From Vicia villosa (taxonomy: Eukaryota; Streptophyta; Magnoliopsida; Fabales; Fabaceae): a stretch of 64,000 nucleotides of DNA. Numbering within the stretch: position 1 is the stretch's first letter; each line of letters begins with the position of its first letter. This document shows positions 9,924 to 21,412 of this stretch, piece by piece. The translations under genes were made by a program, and so were the position numbers. The notes beneath the pieces were generated by a model, which was given only the letters and a program-made list of their open reading frames with translations, did no database searches and was not told where the DNA came from. The stretch lies in assembly GCF_029867415.1 (NCBI RefSeq), contig NC_081182.1, forward strand, positions 19,627,983 through 19,691,982. Direction: 5' to 3'.

Positions 9924-10011
9924 TATATACTAAAATTCACGATAAACACTTATATATACTATTCAAAATTTCAATTATAAAATATTAATATGAATAAATT
10001 ATTAATATTTA

Positions 10012-10628
10012 TGTTCTGGGCTGGGCCGAGATTCGGCCCACCTAGTTTCAACCCATTAGGCTTAAAGGCCCAAACCAACCTAAGCTACTGGCAGAGGATG
10101 CTTCATGTTCGTCTCGGCTTTGCCCGACACCGCTCTCCGTCTTCTAGCTGGTGCTCGGCACAGTGCTCTCCACGAGCAGGTGGATGCTCGGCACACAGCT
10201 TTCTACGAGCACTTGTCTGCCGAGGACCCTGCTCCGCGCAGTGGTCCTTCACACCCAATCCTCCGAATACTACGGAGTCCACGTGGCCCTTATAAGACCG
10301 CGTCTCCCTGGGATTCCGGAGCGGTTAACCAGGACAGAGGGCATCACGCACCTCCGATATTTCCGCCTAGGAAACCTGGCAGTCTCCTAGTTGGGCCTGG
10401 AAATCCAGTCCACTAGCGTGATCATGGCCCAGCGCTGGGGGCTATAAATACCCTCTCTCAGTAGAGGGTCAGGTATTCAATTCTTACTCACTCTTAGCTA
10501 GTACTTGCGCTCCTTTGCTCGTCAACTTACTTTGGCATTGGAGTACCTTGCAGGTACACCCCCCCTCCTCCTTCCTAGAAGATCCAGTCCGAGCAGCCTA
10601 CAACGATTCTTCTGATCAGGTACGATCA
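10012..10628 (+). repeat. 5' LTR of the Tat element
   Basis: 617 bp, starting TGTTCTGGGCTGGGCCGAGA and ending GGTACGATCA. A TATA box CTATAAATA lies at 10,442-10,450, so the transcript start is expected near 10,475. I found only two differences from the 3' LTR (A/G in the GCCCGRCACC region near 10,126 versus 20,368, and A/G in CCTACRACG near 10,601 versus 20,843). Confidence 0.96.
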
Positions 10629-10647
10629 GTGGCGCCGTCTGTGGGAA
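10629..10647 (+). promoter_or_regulatory. primer binding site of the Tat element
   Basis: TGGCGCCGTCTGTGGGAA follows the LTR end after one base. A TGGCGCC start is common to primer sites in many plant Ty3/gypsy elements. The exact tRNA was not determined. Confidence 0.75.
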
Positions 10648-10702
10648 ACTTGCTTCCCCATCTTTAAAGAACAAAGATCAAAGCTAATCATCTCCGATCG
10701 TC

Positions 10703-12187
10703 ATGGCTGACAACAACAACAACATCCCAAACGCTGACCCTTTCCTCCTTCACGAGCTGATCGAGGAATCCTCCCGCGAGCTAGCTAATCATCGTCGGGG
10801 GGATCGTCGGCGACAAAGGTCCGGGCATGAAACCCAGGACACTTAGCTGTTGCAGGTCCTACAACAGGTCCAGAATGTTGACCATGTTCCTCCAGAAGGG
10901 CACGTTCAGAACGGCGAGCAGGTCAGAACGACCAACGTGCCGGAACATGCCCAGAATGTGAATGAGACCGACCTCCGAGACGGGCAACATGCTTCCTCAT
11001 TCACCCACACCTCCGAGAGGCGGAGAGCCCGTCATGGAGAAGAAGAGGAACCGCTTAACATTCCCGAGGATGCTGACCCCATCACCGTCCGCCTGCTCAA
11101 AGAAATACAATTGACGAACAGCCTCCTCAGAATTCAGGACGACCGAATTCACGAACTGGAAAGACAGCGGCGACGTCGCCCCTCTCCACGGAGGCGCTAC
11201 AGGTCACGCTCCTATTCCCCCTCGCGCTCACCGCCGAGAAGATACCGTCGGCGTTCCCCGTCCTCTTCAAGGTCTCCCCCGAGAAGACATCGCCACCGGA
11301 GGACTCGTTCCCGTTCTCCACACAGAAAGAACAGGAAGAACCAGAAACCTGAAACCGCTGAACAAAGAAGCCCCTCCCCCGAACAGGGCCGTCGGGGCCC
11401 CTCCAAAGCTGAGTTGGGTGACAACCAAGAGGATTCCCGACGAAACAGGCACTACCATTCACCAGGACCGAGCGACGAGGAGGACTTCCGCAGCCCCTTG
11501 TCCGCCAGTATCCGGAGAGCCCACCTCCCTCGGGGGATGGAGAAACCGCCAGTATTGGACCAATACGACGGAACCACTGACCCCGACGACCATATTCGGA
11601 GCATCGAAGCGGTCATGGACTATCACGTCGTCAGAGGCTCGATCAAGTGCCGCATTTTCCCGACCACCCTCAGGAAGGGAGCGATGAATTGGTACAGGAA
11701 CCTCCCTTCGAACTCCATCCATTCCTGGACCGAGCTCAAAGAACTCTTCTTGAGCCACTTCACAGCCTCCCGACGACAACCGAAATCGGAAGCCAATCTC
11801 GAGGCCGTAGTACAAGGACCCAATGAACCTCTTCGAGATTACCTTGAAAGATTCAACAAGGAGGCCGTCCAAGTGCAGACAGAAGACTACATGAAGAGGT
11901 ACATCTTGGAGCGAGGACTTCTCCCCGGCAGTGACTTCAAGAAGGCCATTAAGATTGAGAAGGTGCACTCGATGAATGCCCTCCTCCGCAAAGCAAAGGC
12001 ATTCATCGATTTGAGGAAGGCTAGGCAGCCGCGATCAAAGCCTCGAGGGGCAGTGATGCCACTCGCAGCTCAAACCTCGAAGATCCGGGGTCACGCCGAG
12101 GACAAGACAAAAGAAGGGACGACAGGTCCCGAGATGTCAAAGAACGGCGAGGACCAGCAGGGCGTTTCAACGACTACACTCCTTTGA
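10703..12187 (+). pseudogene. gag of the Tat element
   Basis: The likely start is ATG 10,703 (MADNNNNIPNADPFLLHELI). An in-frame TAG at 10,844-10,846 splits it, and the frame then stays open to 12,187. After an acidic segment comes an arginine/serine-rich stretch (about 11,165-11,345: RRRYRSRSYSPSRSPPRRYR and more), then the retrotransposon Gag domain (GAMNWYRNLPSNSIHSWTEL ... YLERFNKEAVQV ... about 11,640-11,960). Reading continues into pol through a frame change (minus 1 sense) somewhere about 12,100-12,187, because the downstream sequence KRRDDRSRD is read in the other frame. This could be a one-base loss in this copy or programmed frameshifting. Confidence 0.85.
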
Positions 12188-15100
12188 ACACCTCCCGGGA
12201 GAAAATCCTGGCCGACTGCCAGAACGCCGAGTTCAAAAAATCCAACATCAGACCCCCGAAGTCAAATCCTACAAGACCGGGGACGGACAAGTCCAAATAC
12301 TGCAAGTACCACAAGAGTCACGGGCATATGACCGACGAATGCATAAATCTCAAAGATGCCATAGAGACCCTGATCAAAGAGGGCCACCTGGCAAGATACA
12401 CCAAGAAGGGAGAACCCCCCAGAAGAGACATCCCTCGAAACTCTGACGAGGGGAACTCACCAGACAGCAGACCGCTTCAAGTCGCACTGTCCGTAACCCG
12501 ACCAGAAGACTTCATCCCTTCAGTCGGCGTGACGACCGCCCTCAGCACCTGGGAACATTTCCCCACCGCAATGGTCATCTCCAACGGCGGGGACCCCGGC
12601 TCTCTCACCGTCAGTTCAGTCAAGAGAAAGTTCGACGAGCTGCTCAGCGCCAATGCCGATCTCGGCCCTACTCTGCGGAAATTCCGAGGAAAGTCAGAGC
12701 CAATCACTTTCTACCTCGAAGAACTGCCCGACGGAGCTCCAAACGCCACCATTCCCCTCCTCGTCCGAGCCAGAATGGCAAACTTCGATGTTCGACGGGT
12801 CCTGGTAGATGAAGGTAGTTCGGTCGACATCATGTACTCCCACCTCTTCCAAACACTTCAGCTGGATGACTTGCACCTCACTCCCTATGTGGGTTCCGAC
12901 CTCCAAGGTTTTAACGGAGCCACCACCAAACCATGGGGCTACGTCGAGCTGATTGTCACCTTCGGGGAAGGGGAAGCGTCCAGGCAAGTCAAAACCAGGT
13001 TTTTGGTAATCGACTGCAAAACATTGTACAACTGCATCATCGGACGCCCAACACTGGCCGAGCTAACCGCCGTGCCCTCCACGGTCCATCTGAAGATGAA
13101 GTTCTACACGAGGACAGGGAAAGTGGCCACCATCAACGCCGACATTGAAGCTGCGAGGAGGATCTTCGATGCATCCGTCAAAGGACTAGAGCTGATCGCC
13201 CCTCCGACCAGCTCCAACAAAAAACCAAGAGCCGAAGACAAGCATCCTCGGGAAGATCAGGTTCCAACGGCCAACGTCAGCTCAGTCGACCTCGATGCAA
13301 GGTTCACACAAGAAGAACTGAAGACCGGGGAAGAAACACAATCAAAAGCCCCTCATCCCGTCCGGCCTGTCCCCGACGGAGATTTCGAGCTGATCCCACT
13401 GGGAGACAACCCCGACAGAGCAGTGAAGATCGGCAAAGGCATCCCTGACCTGCCGAGGAAGCAACTCGTAGCCTGCCTTCGAGCCAATGCCGACCTGTTC
13501 GCCTGGAGCGCCGCAGAGATGCCCGGACTCGACCCTGAGGTCGCCTGCCACCACCTCTCCATCAATCCAACCGCCAAGGCCGTAGTACAACGTAGGCGTC
13601 GATAGTCTCCCGAGAAAGCGGAGGCTGCCGAGAAAGCTGTAAAAGACCTCCTAGAGGCAAATTTTATTTCCGAGGCCAAGTATTCAACTTGGCTCTCAAA
13701 CGTTGTACTTGTTAAAAAATCTAATGGAAAATGGAGAATGTGTGTTGATTATACTGATGTTAACCGGGCATGTCCAAAAGACGCCTACCCTTTACCTAAT
13801 ATTGATAGACTGGTCGACAACTCGGCCGGCTATAAACTGTTGTCCTTCATGGACGCTTATTCTGGTTACAACCAGATTCCCATGGCGAAATGCGACAAGC
13901 AATGCACGGCTTTCATGACCGAATCGGGCAATTATTACTTCAACGTAATGCCCTTCGGACTCAAAAATGCCGGGGCAACTTACCAGCGGATGATGAACAA
14001 GGTCTTCCGAGGAGAAATCGGCGACACGCTCGAGGTGTATATGGACGACATGATCGTCAAATCTCGAGAAGACTCCGACCACACGCTACATCTCAAGCGG
14101 GTCTTCGAGCAGGCCAGGTCCTGCAGGATGCGCTTCAATCCAGAGAAGTGCACCTTCGGAGTACGGGCGGGCAAATTCCTCGGCTTCTACTTAACAGAAC
14201 GAGGAATAGAAGCCAACCCTGATAAATGCCGAGCATTCTCAGACCTCCCTACCCCCACCAATAAAAAATCCATCCAGGTACTAAACGGAATGCTCACGGC
14301 ATTATCCCGCTTCGTCGCGAAGTCCGCCCAGCATGCACTTCCATTCTTTAAGCTTCTTCGGAAGGAAGCAGCTTTCGAGTGGACCGAGGAATGCGAACAA
14401 GCATTATCCCACCTCAAACAAGTACTCTCCAAACCCCCGGTGCTATCCCGACCAGACAGCAACGAGGTTCTCTATCTCTACTTGGCCGTTTCAGGCGAGG
14501 CGGCCAGCGCGGCCCTGGTCCGAGAAACGGAAGACGGGCAGAAGCCAGTGTACTTCACTAGCAAAGCCCTACAAGGGCCCGAAGTCCGCTATCAACAGAT
14601 AGAAAAAATCGCACTGGCCCTAATAACGGCTGCCAGAAGACTGAGGTACTACTTCCTCGCCCACACTATCGTCGTCCGGACAGACCAACCGATCAAGCAA
14701 CTTCTCCGCCGACCAGACATGGCCGGGAGAATGCTGAAATGGTCCCTCGAACTGTCCGAATTCGACATACAATACGAGGGCAGGAAAGCATTAAAAGCCC
14801 AAGCACTCGCCGACTTCGTGGCCGAGATGACGACGATCTCCAACTCCCCAACACCCACCGAGAATAAGTGGACCATCTATGTTGATGGCGCCTCAAGCCA
14901 CGCGGGCAGCGGAGCCGGTATCATCTTGGAGAACGACGAGGGGCTCGTCATCGAAGTATCCTTAGTTCTATCCTTCACCACATCGAACAACCAGGCCGAG
15001 TACGAAGCCCTCCTAGCAGGCCTGCGCCTCGCCGAGGACGTGGGCGCTCGGGAAGTCATGATTTATACCGACTCTCAACTGGTCGCGTCCCAAGTTAGCG

Positions 15101-16584
15101 GCGATTACCAGGCCAAAAACGACACACTAGCCGAGTATCTATCGCTCGTCAAAGAAAAAATGAAAGGATTCACAAAGGCAGACGTCGCACACATCCCTCG
15201 AGAACACAACTCGCGGGCCGACCTTTTATCCAAGCTTGCGAGCACGAGAAAGAAGGGAGGGAATAAGTCGGTGATACAAGAAATCTTGTCCGATCCAAGC
15301 ATAGGCAAAAACACGCAAGCCGTACAAGTGTTTGCCATCGGAGACGACCATTGCTGGATGACCCCGGTGTACAAATACCTCACGAACGGCGAGCTCCCCG
15401 ACGACCCGAAGGAAGCCTCAGCCATTAAGAGGAGAGCCTGCTCGTACACAGTCATCGAAAATAAACTCTATCGACGGGGCTTCTCCGTTCCCCTCCTTAA
15501 ATGCATCGACGGCTCGCAAGCACTGGAAGTACTGCAAGAGCTTCATGAAGGGATCAACGACCAGCATCTCGGCGGCCGGTCGCTGGCGAGGAAAGCCCTC
15601 AGAGTCGGCTACTATTGGCCGACTATGCAGCAAGACGCCAAAGAACATGTTCAAAAATGCGACAGATGTCAGCGGCATGCCGACATGCACCTAGCTCCCC
15701 CCAACGAGCTTAAATCCCTCTCCTCTCCTTGGCCTTTCTCCACCTGGGGAATGGACCTCCTCGGTCCTTTCCCGGTCGGATCATACCAGAATAAGTACCT
15801 GGTGGTCGCCGTAGATTACTTCACGAAATGGATAGAGGCCGAACCCCTCGCCAAGATCACGTCTCAAAACGTGCTACGCTTCTACAAACGAAACATACTC
15901 GCTCGGTTCGGAGTACCATAGGCTATAATCACCGACAACGGCACCCAATTCACTGACAGGAAATTCCAAGAATTCGTGGCCAAGCTCGGCACAAAACAGC
16001 ACTTCACCTCAGTCGAACATCCTCAAACGAACGGGCAGGCGGAGGCAGCCAACCGAGTCATCCTCCGAAGACTGAAAAGGAGGCTCGGCGAAGCTAAAAA
16101 AGCCTGGGTCGAAGAACTACATAGTGTACTTTGGGCGTATAGAACGACGCCCCATACGAGCACAGGCGAGACTCCTTTCAGATTAACCTACGGCACCGAA
16201 GCCGTAATCCCCGTGGAAATCCGAGAACCTTCTCGGCGAACCGAGTCCCCCCTCGAGGAAGAACTTAACGACGAGGCCATGAGGGAGGAACTCGATATGG
16301 TAGAGGAGATCCGAGCAGGATCCTCCCTCCGAGAAGCTAAACTAAAACAGCAAATAGCTCTTCGCCATAACGCCAAAGTTATAAAGCGCGAATTTGAAAT
16401 CGGCGCCCTAGTGCTCCGCAGAAACATGAAAGACTCGCGCGAAGGCAAACTAGCCCCAAACTGGGAAGGCCCATACCGAGTTTATGACAAAACCGAGAAT
16501 GGCGCCTACTATCTCGAGAATCTTCTCGGCGAAAAACTTGCTCGACCCTGGAACGCCGAAAAACTCAGACGTTATTACAGTTAA
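12110..16584 (+). pseudogene. pol of the Tat element (zinc knuckle, protease, RT, two RNase H domains, integrase)
   Basis: One frame carries, in order: a zinc-knuckle-like CKYHKSHGHMTDEC (about 12,300); aspartic protease RVLVDEGSSVDIMYS (about 12,795); reverse transcriptase with RMCVDYTDVNRACPKDAYPL and the YMDD box (14,038-14,049); RNase H (KPVYFTSKALQGPE, about 14,550); a second, archaeal-type RNase H (IYVDGASSHAGSGAGI, 14,875 on; YTDSQLVASQVSG); and integrase with CDRC zinc-finger cysteines, GMDLLGPFP, ITDNGTQF and NGQAEAANR. In-frame TAGs at 13,603-13,605 (between protease and RT) and 15,919-15,921 (inside the integrase core) break it. Otherwise the frame stays open to the stop at 16,582-16,584. 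Confidence 0.9.
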
Positions 16585-17434
16585 AACATAAACTAAAACG
16601 CCCGGCACCTGGCCCAAACTCAGGTAGCAGACGGGCACGGATCCACGTCGTCGGTACGGACGTGAGTATTCCACGACAGCAACTGTCGATCCCCCTCGTC
16701 GGATGGACGGACCGGCCCCTCGGCGGGTTTTACACCTAGATCCTCCGTGGAAGTACCTGCATGGCAGAACCCCAGCTCGCGATGGGATCGTTCACGCCGC
16801 GAACGCTTGGCCGCAACCGCGATCTCGCGCTCGCTAATAGCGCACACCTGCTCTGCGCCCCCGGATCGTTCCCCACACCTCCGGGCAACCAACCAGGGCC
16901 GAGCACATTTCCATTGTTGTCAATTATATTCCAAATATTAGAATATACCCCCGGGATGTCCGAGCATAACCAACAACCCTCGGATATTCTAAATATTGAG
17001 GCAGCTCCCCGGTATGCCCGACTGCGGCATATTGCTATCAAAACAATCAAGTGTTGGAGCAAGTCCCCGGAAAATTCGAGCACAACCGAACGCCATAAAA
17101 TACTGTATAAAACATGCAATCGGAACGGACGATCATGGTCAAAACGCTGTAAAATATTCTAAGTATGGATTATATCCTCGGAGCATACGAGCATAGCCTA
17201 CAATCAAAGACGATATACGGACATACAGCGAAAATAACTTAAAGCATACAATGCTAAAACAAACATAGAAAAATTGATGGACATTACTGCCGACCAAATT
17301 GGCCGACGATGTTCTAATATTACAACCAAAAACGGGCACGCAGGCCCCCAATATCCCGGGCTTCAGCCCAACAAATCACCATAAAATTAATGGCACGCAG
17401 GCCGAGAAAACAAGGACGCGCAGGCCCTAAAAAC
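16585..17434. other. non-coding spacer between pol and the antisense gene
   Basis: About 850 bp with no recognisable domain on either strand. Three repeats of the pattern ATA-TYCTAA-ATA with nearby CCCCGG lie at about 16,930-17,060. It would hold the 3' ends of two converging transcripts. Confidence 0.6.
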
Positions 17435-19912
17435 TCAATCGTCTTCAGGTGTGCCGGGGATCAGTTGGCCATCCATAATCCTGCTCGACACTCCAATGTT
17501 GTCCGTCTTCAGGCCCGGATTCAAAAATTTCAACTGCTGAACGGCACATTTGAACCCCTCCTCGGCCATGTCAGCAAGCTCGATCTTCAAGTCGTCAATC
17601 TTCTCGACAAACTCGGCCCTCGACCTCAAGGCCGCCACATCCGAGGATTCTTCGGCGGTCGGCTCCCAAGCCTGTTCGAGTTCAGCGACCTTCTTCTTCT
17701 CCTCTTCCACCTCCTCGTTTTTCTGCTTCAAAAGATCCTCCATCTTTTTCTTTATCTTCTCCCGAAGAGATCTTTGCCGGGCAGCTTCCTCCTCGGCGGC
17801 CTTCTTATCATCCTCCGCCTTCTGCAGGACCTCAGCAGAAGCAGCACCCCCTTGGGCAAACATTTGAGCCATCCCGACAACCCTCATTACAGCAGCGCTG
17901 TCGCTGGCCAACTGCTTTAGCCGGGCCGGGGAAGACATCTCCTCAACTCGGCGAGACTCATCCGGGGAGAGGGATAGAGGAAACTTCTCGAAAAACTGAC
18001 CCTCTTTGAAACAAGGAGGGAGTACAAATCCGCGCTCAGCTCCCGTGATGGGTGGATCTTCCCGGGACATCTCCGACCGACGCTGCCTCTTCGGCGTCCC
18101 CCCTTCCGGGATCACCAGAGGAGAACCAGCAGAGCCGGAATGCTCACCTGAACCCACCCCCCGATTCTTGTTTTTTAACGCCCGGATCCTCCTTCCATCC
18201 TGGGCCGCCTTCAGGACCTTGTCCTCCTTCACGGGCATAGCATCTGAAATACAAAACAAACAGTTAGCGAAGAACATTAACTGAAAAATCAAAATAAAGA
18301 CTAAAAGTCCACCTAACAACGCCTTCGTTTCCGCCGTCGACCGGCACATCAAAAGAGCCCGGGTGTTGATGGCTCTAGCTTCGGTCATCGGGACCCCATC
18401 CTCGTCACAAATAGGTTCCCCGGTCCTCGATACCCACGAACTAAGGGTGAAGCTGTCCACCCACTGGCAAAGACGAAGGTACGATGCTGCATCTTGCTCG
18501 TCCAAGTCCCCGTCTTCCCGAGCATAATGTTTGGGGGGAAAACTGAAGTGGGCCTTCCACCAGACAAAGGGGAACACACTGCAGAGTCTGGTATGAACAT
18601 TCCCTTCCTCGTCCCTCTTCGGGGCCCCGTCCTCGCCACGCACTGTCACCATTTTCGACAGCGAGGTATAAGCTGCCCGGCTGCGCAGACGGATGACATA
18701 ATACCGGTCTTTGAAGTCCTTAACCGAGTCAACAAACATTTTGAAGAGCTTACGGTCGGCATTCTTGAAGGAAACCCAGCCATACCGCCCGTCGGCCACC
18801 TTCCGTTGGACTCTGAAACAACGGCAGAACAGGTCGGTCGTGGCCCCGATGCCCAGATACTCACAGACAATTTCGAAGGCTCGCATAAAAGCAAAAGCGT
18901 TCGGGTGTAGTTGAGACGGCGCCAGCGCAAGACAAGCCAGAAGCGAAACCTGGAAGCTGGTGAACGGCAGACGAAATCCGAGCTCCCGAAAAACATACTC
19001 GTACATGGCGAAACTATCTCCATGAAAGTGAGAGCAAATGCGCTCGTCGGCGGACGGGCATACCACCTGAAAGTTCAGTTCATCGCTCGGCCCTCGCTCT
19101 CCAACTTCACGGAACGCACCGGACAGCGACTCGGTGTATCGCGATACCTCCAGCTGGGGCTCCTCGGCCACCCAATCTAGGTCCACTTCAAAGTCATACT
19201 CAAACAAGGGGGTCACGGGGACACCCTCGTCGGACCCGGCTTCCTCATCAGACCCAGCTTCCTCGTCGGACCCCGGGGACACCCCCTCATCGTCACCCTC
19301 TTCTATCACTGAAAGAGGTGCGCTCTCGGCCTCTACCCCTTCGACCTCGGAGCTGCTCGCACTCGTCTTTTGAGACTCATCCCACGAGCTCGAACTAGAC
19401 TCTGAGCTTGACTCCGAGCTAGACCCCGAACCTGATTCACCTGCACGCAGAAGGAAAAAATGAATTCGACCGGTCATCAAATCCACCCTTCCACCGCGAA
19501 GCAAGTGAAAGGGTGGAACAGCAAGCAATCAAGCCACCGACCAAACCCCTTCAATGAATCAACCAAGACAGCGGCCAAGACGCTCGGGTCCACCTCGGCA
19601 AAACTCAAACTGGCCTCAATCAGGCCGGCAACGTTGAGGAATAAACCGATTAGAAACTTAAACATGCCGTCCGTTCCATGAATACGACGAGTTGAGACAT
19701 GAAAAAGCCGGGCGGAAAACAAATATCATCTAACGTTTACATTGGTTCCCCCCGGGCATCGCATGAATAACCCGAGGAAGATACCCTACTCCGCAGCAAT
19801 ATGCCGACTTAGATGGCAAAAAAACGGCATAAACTCATTACTAAATTTATCATAAAAATGCAGGAAATCATTCAAAGTCCAGTAAGAACACAGTCGTACC
19901 TGATCCAGACAT
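17435..19912 (-). CDS. antisense extra gene of the Tat element (PF04195-like 'gypsy-type transposon' protein)
   Basis: Three exons on the minus strand fit exactly 650 codons: 19,912-19,900 (MSGSG), 19,440-18,313 and 18,243-17,435. The 459-bp and 69-bp introns have GT...AG ends. The protein starts with an acidic, serine-rich region. A conserved core follows (YEYVFRELGFRLPFTSFQVS, LHPNAFAFMRAFEIVCEYLG, LFCRCFRVQRK), resembling the Pfam 'putative gypsy type transposon' domain PF04195. A lysine/glutamate-rich coiled coil lies near the C-terminus (EEEAARQRSLREKIKKKMED). A minus-strand TATA (CCTATAAAAGG) lies at about 20,028-20,038, roughly 120 bp upstream of the ATG. Antisense ORFs in this position are described for Retand/Grande elements. 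Role unknown. No disabling mutation seen. Confidence 0.8.
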
Positions 19913-20027
19913 GATGTTGGGGAAACTTGATTGCTGGAAGAAATTCTTGAATGAGAGATTTAAAGATCAACCACAGACGCCGAGCACTTGAACAGAGGCG
20001 AAAAAATGCCCTAATGAGAAGCCTCGT

Positions 20028-20040
20028 TCCTTTTATAGGA
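20028..20040 (-). promoter_or_regulatory. TATA box for the antisense gene
   Basis: The minus strand reads CTCCTATAAAAGGAAC, a strong TATA match, about 120 bp upstream of the minus-strand ATG at 19,912. It lies inside the element but outside the LTR, so this gene appears to have an independent promoter. Confidence 0.55.
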
Positions 20041-20243
20041 GATTTTGCCCGGAATACGAAACGTCACGTCGGCTGACACAGATTCCCTAGGCGCCGCCTC
20101 CTACCCCTAGGCAATCATTACACTGCCACGTCAGCGCGTGCCCCCCACGCGCGACCTTCCGACTTTCTCCGCGAGGTGACTCTGCTCGGGGCTGCCGGCC
20201 AACAGAGGCAAAACTCGAAGCTCCTTCCTCGGAACTCTGACTC

Positions 20244-20253
20244 GGGGGGCTCC
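20244..20253 (+). promoter_or_regulatory. polypurine tract of the Tat element
   Basis: GGGGGGCTCC immediately precedes the 3' LTR start TGTTCTGGG. Confidence 0.65.
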
Positions 20254-20870
20254 TGTTCTGGGCTGGGCCGAGATTCGGCCCACCTAGTTTCAACCCATTA
20301 GGCTTAAAGGCCCAAACCAACCTAAGCTACTGGCAGAGGATGCTTCATGTTCGTCTCGGCTTTGCCCGGCACCGCTCTCCGTCTTCTAGCTGGTGCTCGG
20401 CACAGTGCTCTCCACGAGCAGGTGGATGCTCGGCACACAGCTTTCTACGAGCACTTGTCTGCCGAGGACCCTGCTCCGCGCAGTGGTCCTTCACACCCAA
20501 TCCTCCGAATACTACGGAGTCCACGTGGCCCTTATAAGACCGCGTCTCCCTGGGATTCCGGAGCGGTTAACCAGGACAGAGGGCATCACGCACCTCCGAT
20601 ATTTCCGCCTAGGAAACCTGGCAGTCTCCTAGTTGGGCCTGGAAATCCAGTCCACTAGCGTGATCATGGCCCAGCGCTGGGGGCTATAAATACCCTCTCT
20701 CAGTAGAGGGTCAGGTATTCAATTCTTACTCACTCTTAGCTAGTACTTGCGCTCCTTTGCTCGTCAACTTACTTTGGCATTGGAGTACCTTGCAGGTACA
20801 CCCCCCCTCCTCCTTCCTAGAAGATCCAGTCCGAGCAGCCTACGACGATTCTTCTGATCAGGTACGATCA
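20254..20870 (+). repeat. 3' LTR of the Tat element
   Basis: 617 bp, two substitutions from the 5' LTR. Followed by the target duplication ATTTA at 20,871-20,875. Confidence 0.96.
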
Positions 20871-20875
20871 ATTTA

Positions 20876-21412
20876 TAAATTGATTTTTTTTTAAAACTCA
20901 ATGATTAAATAAAAGAGAAAAAGGATATGCATTGACATTGTAAAATACACTGTTAATCATGTATCCAATTAAAACATAATTTTAATTTAAAAAATTTATT
21001 ATGACATAATAAGTATAAGAATTTTGATTGGTTGTATGTGTAAAGTTAGTTTACTCAGAATTACCTTTAAATTCTAAATAAAAGTAGAGAAAATGGGTGA
21101 TGCACTGACAGTGTGAAAAAGTTTTACACTGTCAACCAATCACAACTATGAATCAGGATAAATCAGACTTTAATTTTTAAAAAAATTATATGACATGGCA
21201 AAACGATTTGTTTCTACTGAATGACAGTGCACTACCTTTAACCTCATAAAAATATATCAAATTACTATAATAAAAAATCATATTTATAAATTTATAAAAA
21301 CTAAGTCACACAACACAAGTTAACGAGTTGAGCAAGTTGACTCCCAATTTCTCTCAAGTAAACTTTTAGCCTTGGCCTTGCCTAGCCGCCTTTCATCCAA
21401 TCGCAATCGCCA
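20876..21412. other. intergenic region with a near-perfect hairpin, upstream of the F-box gene
   Basis: At 21,106-21,134 TGACAGTGTGAAAAAG is followed by TTTTACACTGTCA, a strong inverted repeat. Related words (TGACATTGTAAAATACACTG at 20,934; TGACAGTGCACTACC at 21,222) flank it, suggesting a small palindromic repeat of the type frequent in legume intergenic DNA. The rest is AT-rich and would contain the F-box promoter. Confidence 0.5.

Larger units (their letters stand above)
10012..20870 (+). mobile_element. complete Ty3/gypsy LTR retrotransposon, Tat lineage, with antisense extra gene
   Basis: A 10,859-bp element bounded by 617-bp LTRs (10,012-10,628 and 20,254-20,870) that both run TG...CA. 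It is flanked by the direct repeat ATTTA (10,007-10,011 and 20,871-20,875). A primer-binding-like TGGCGCCGTCTGTGGGAA follows the 5' LTR and a purine-rich GGGGGGCTCC precedes the 3' LTR. Pol order is protease, RT, RNase H, a second RNase H, integrase. The duplicated RNase H and an antisense gene downstream of pol are known marks of the Tat lineage. The element has three in-frame TAG codons and one frame change in gag-pol. Confidence 0.96.

Noticed and set aside
11127..11968. Minus-strand frames of 111 and 169 codons opposite gag.
   Set aside because: GC-rich gag sequence leaves the antisense frames open by composition; no recognisable protein.
10012..20870. Possibility that the Tat element encodes an envelope-like gene (retrovirus-like).
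   Set aside because: The only extra gene is antisense, lacks a signal peptide and clear transmembrane helix (the hydrophobic stretch seen in the unspliced frame is intron sequence), and resembles the known Tat-lineage antisense ORF.
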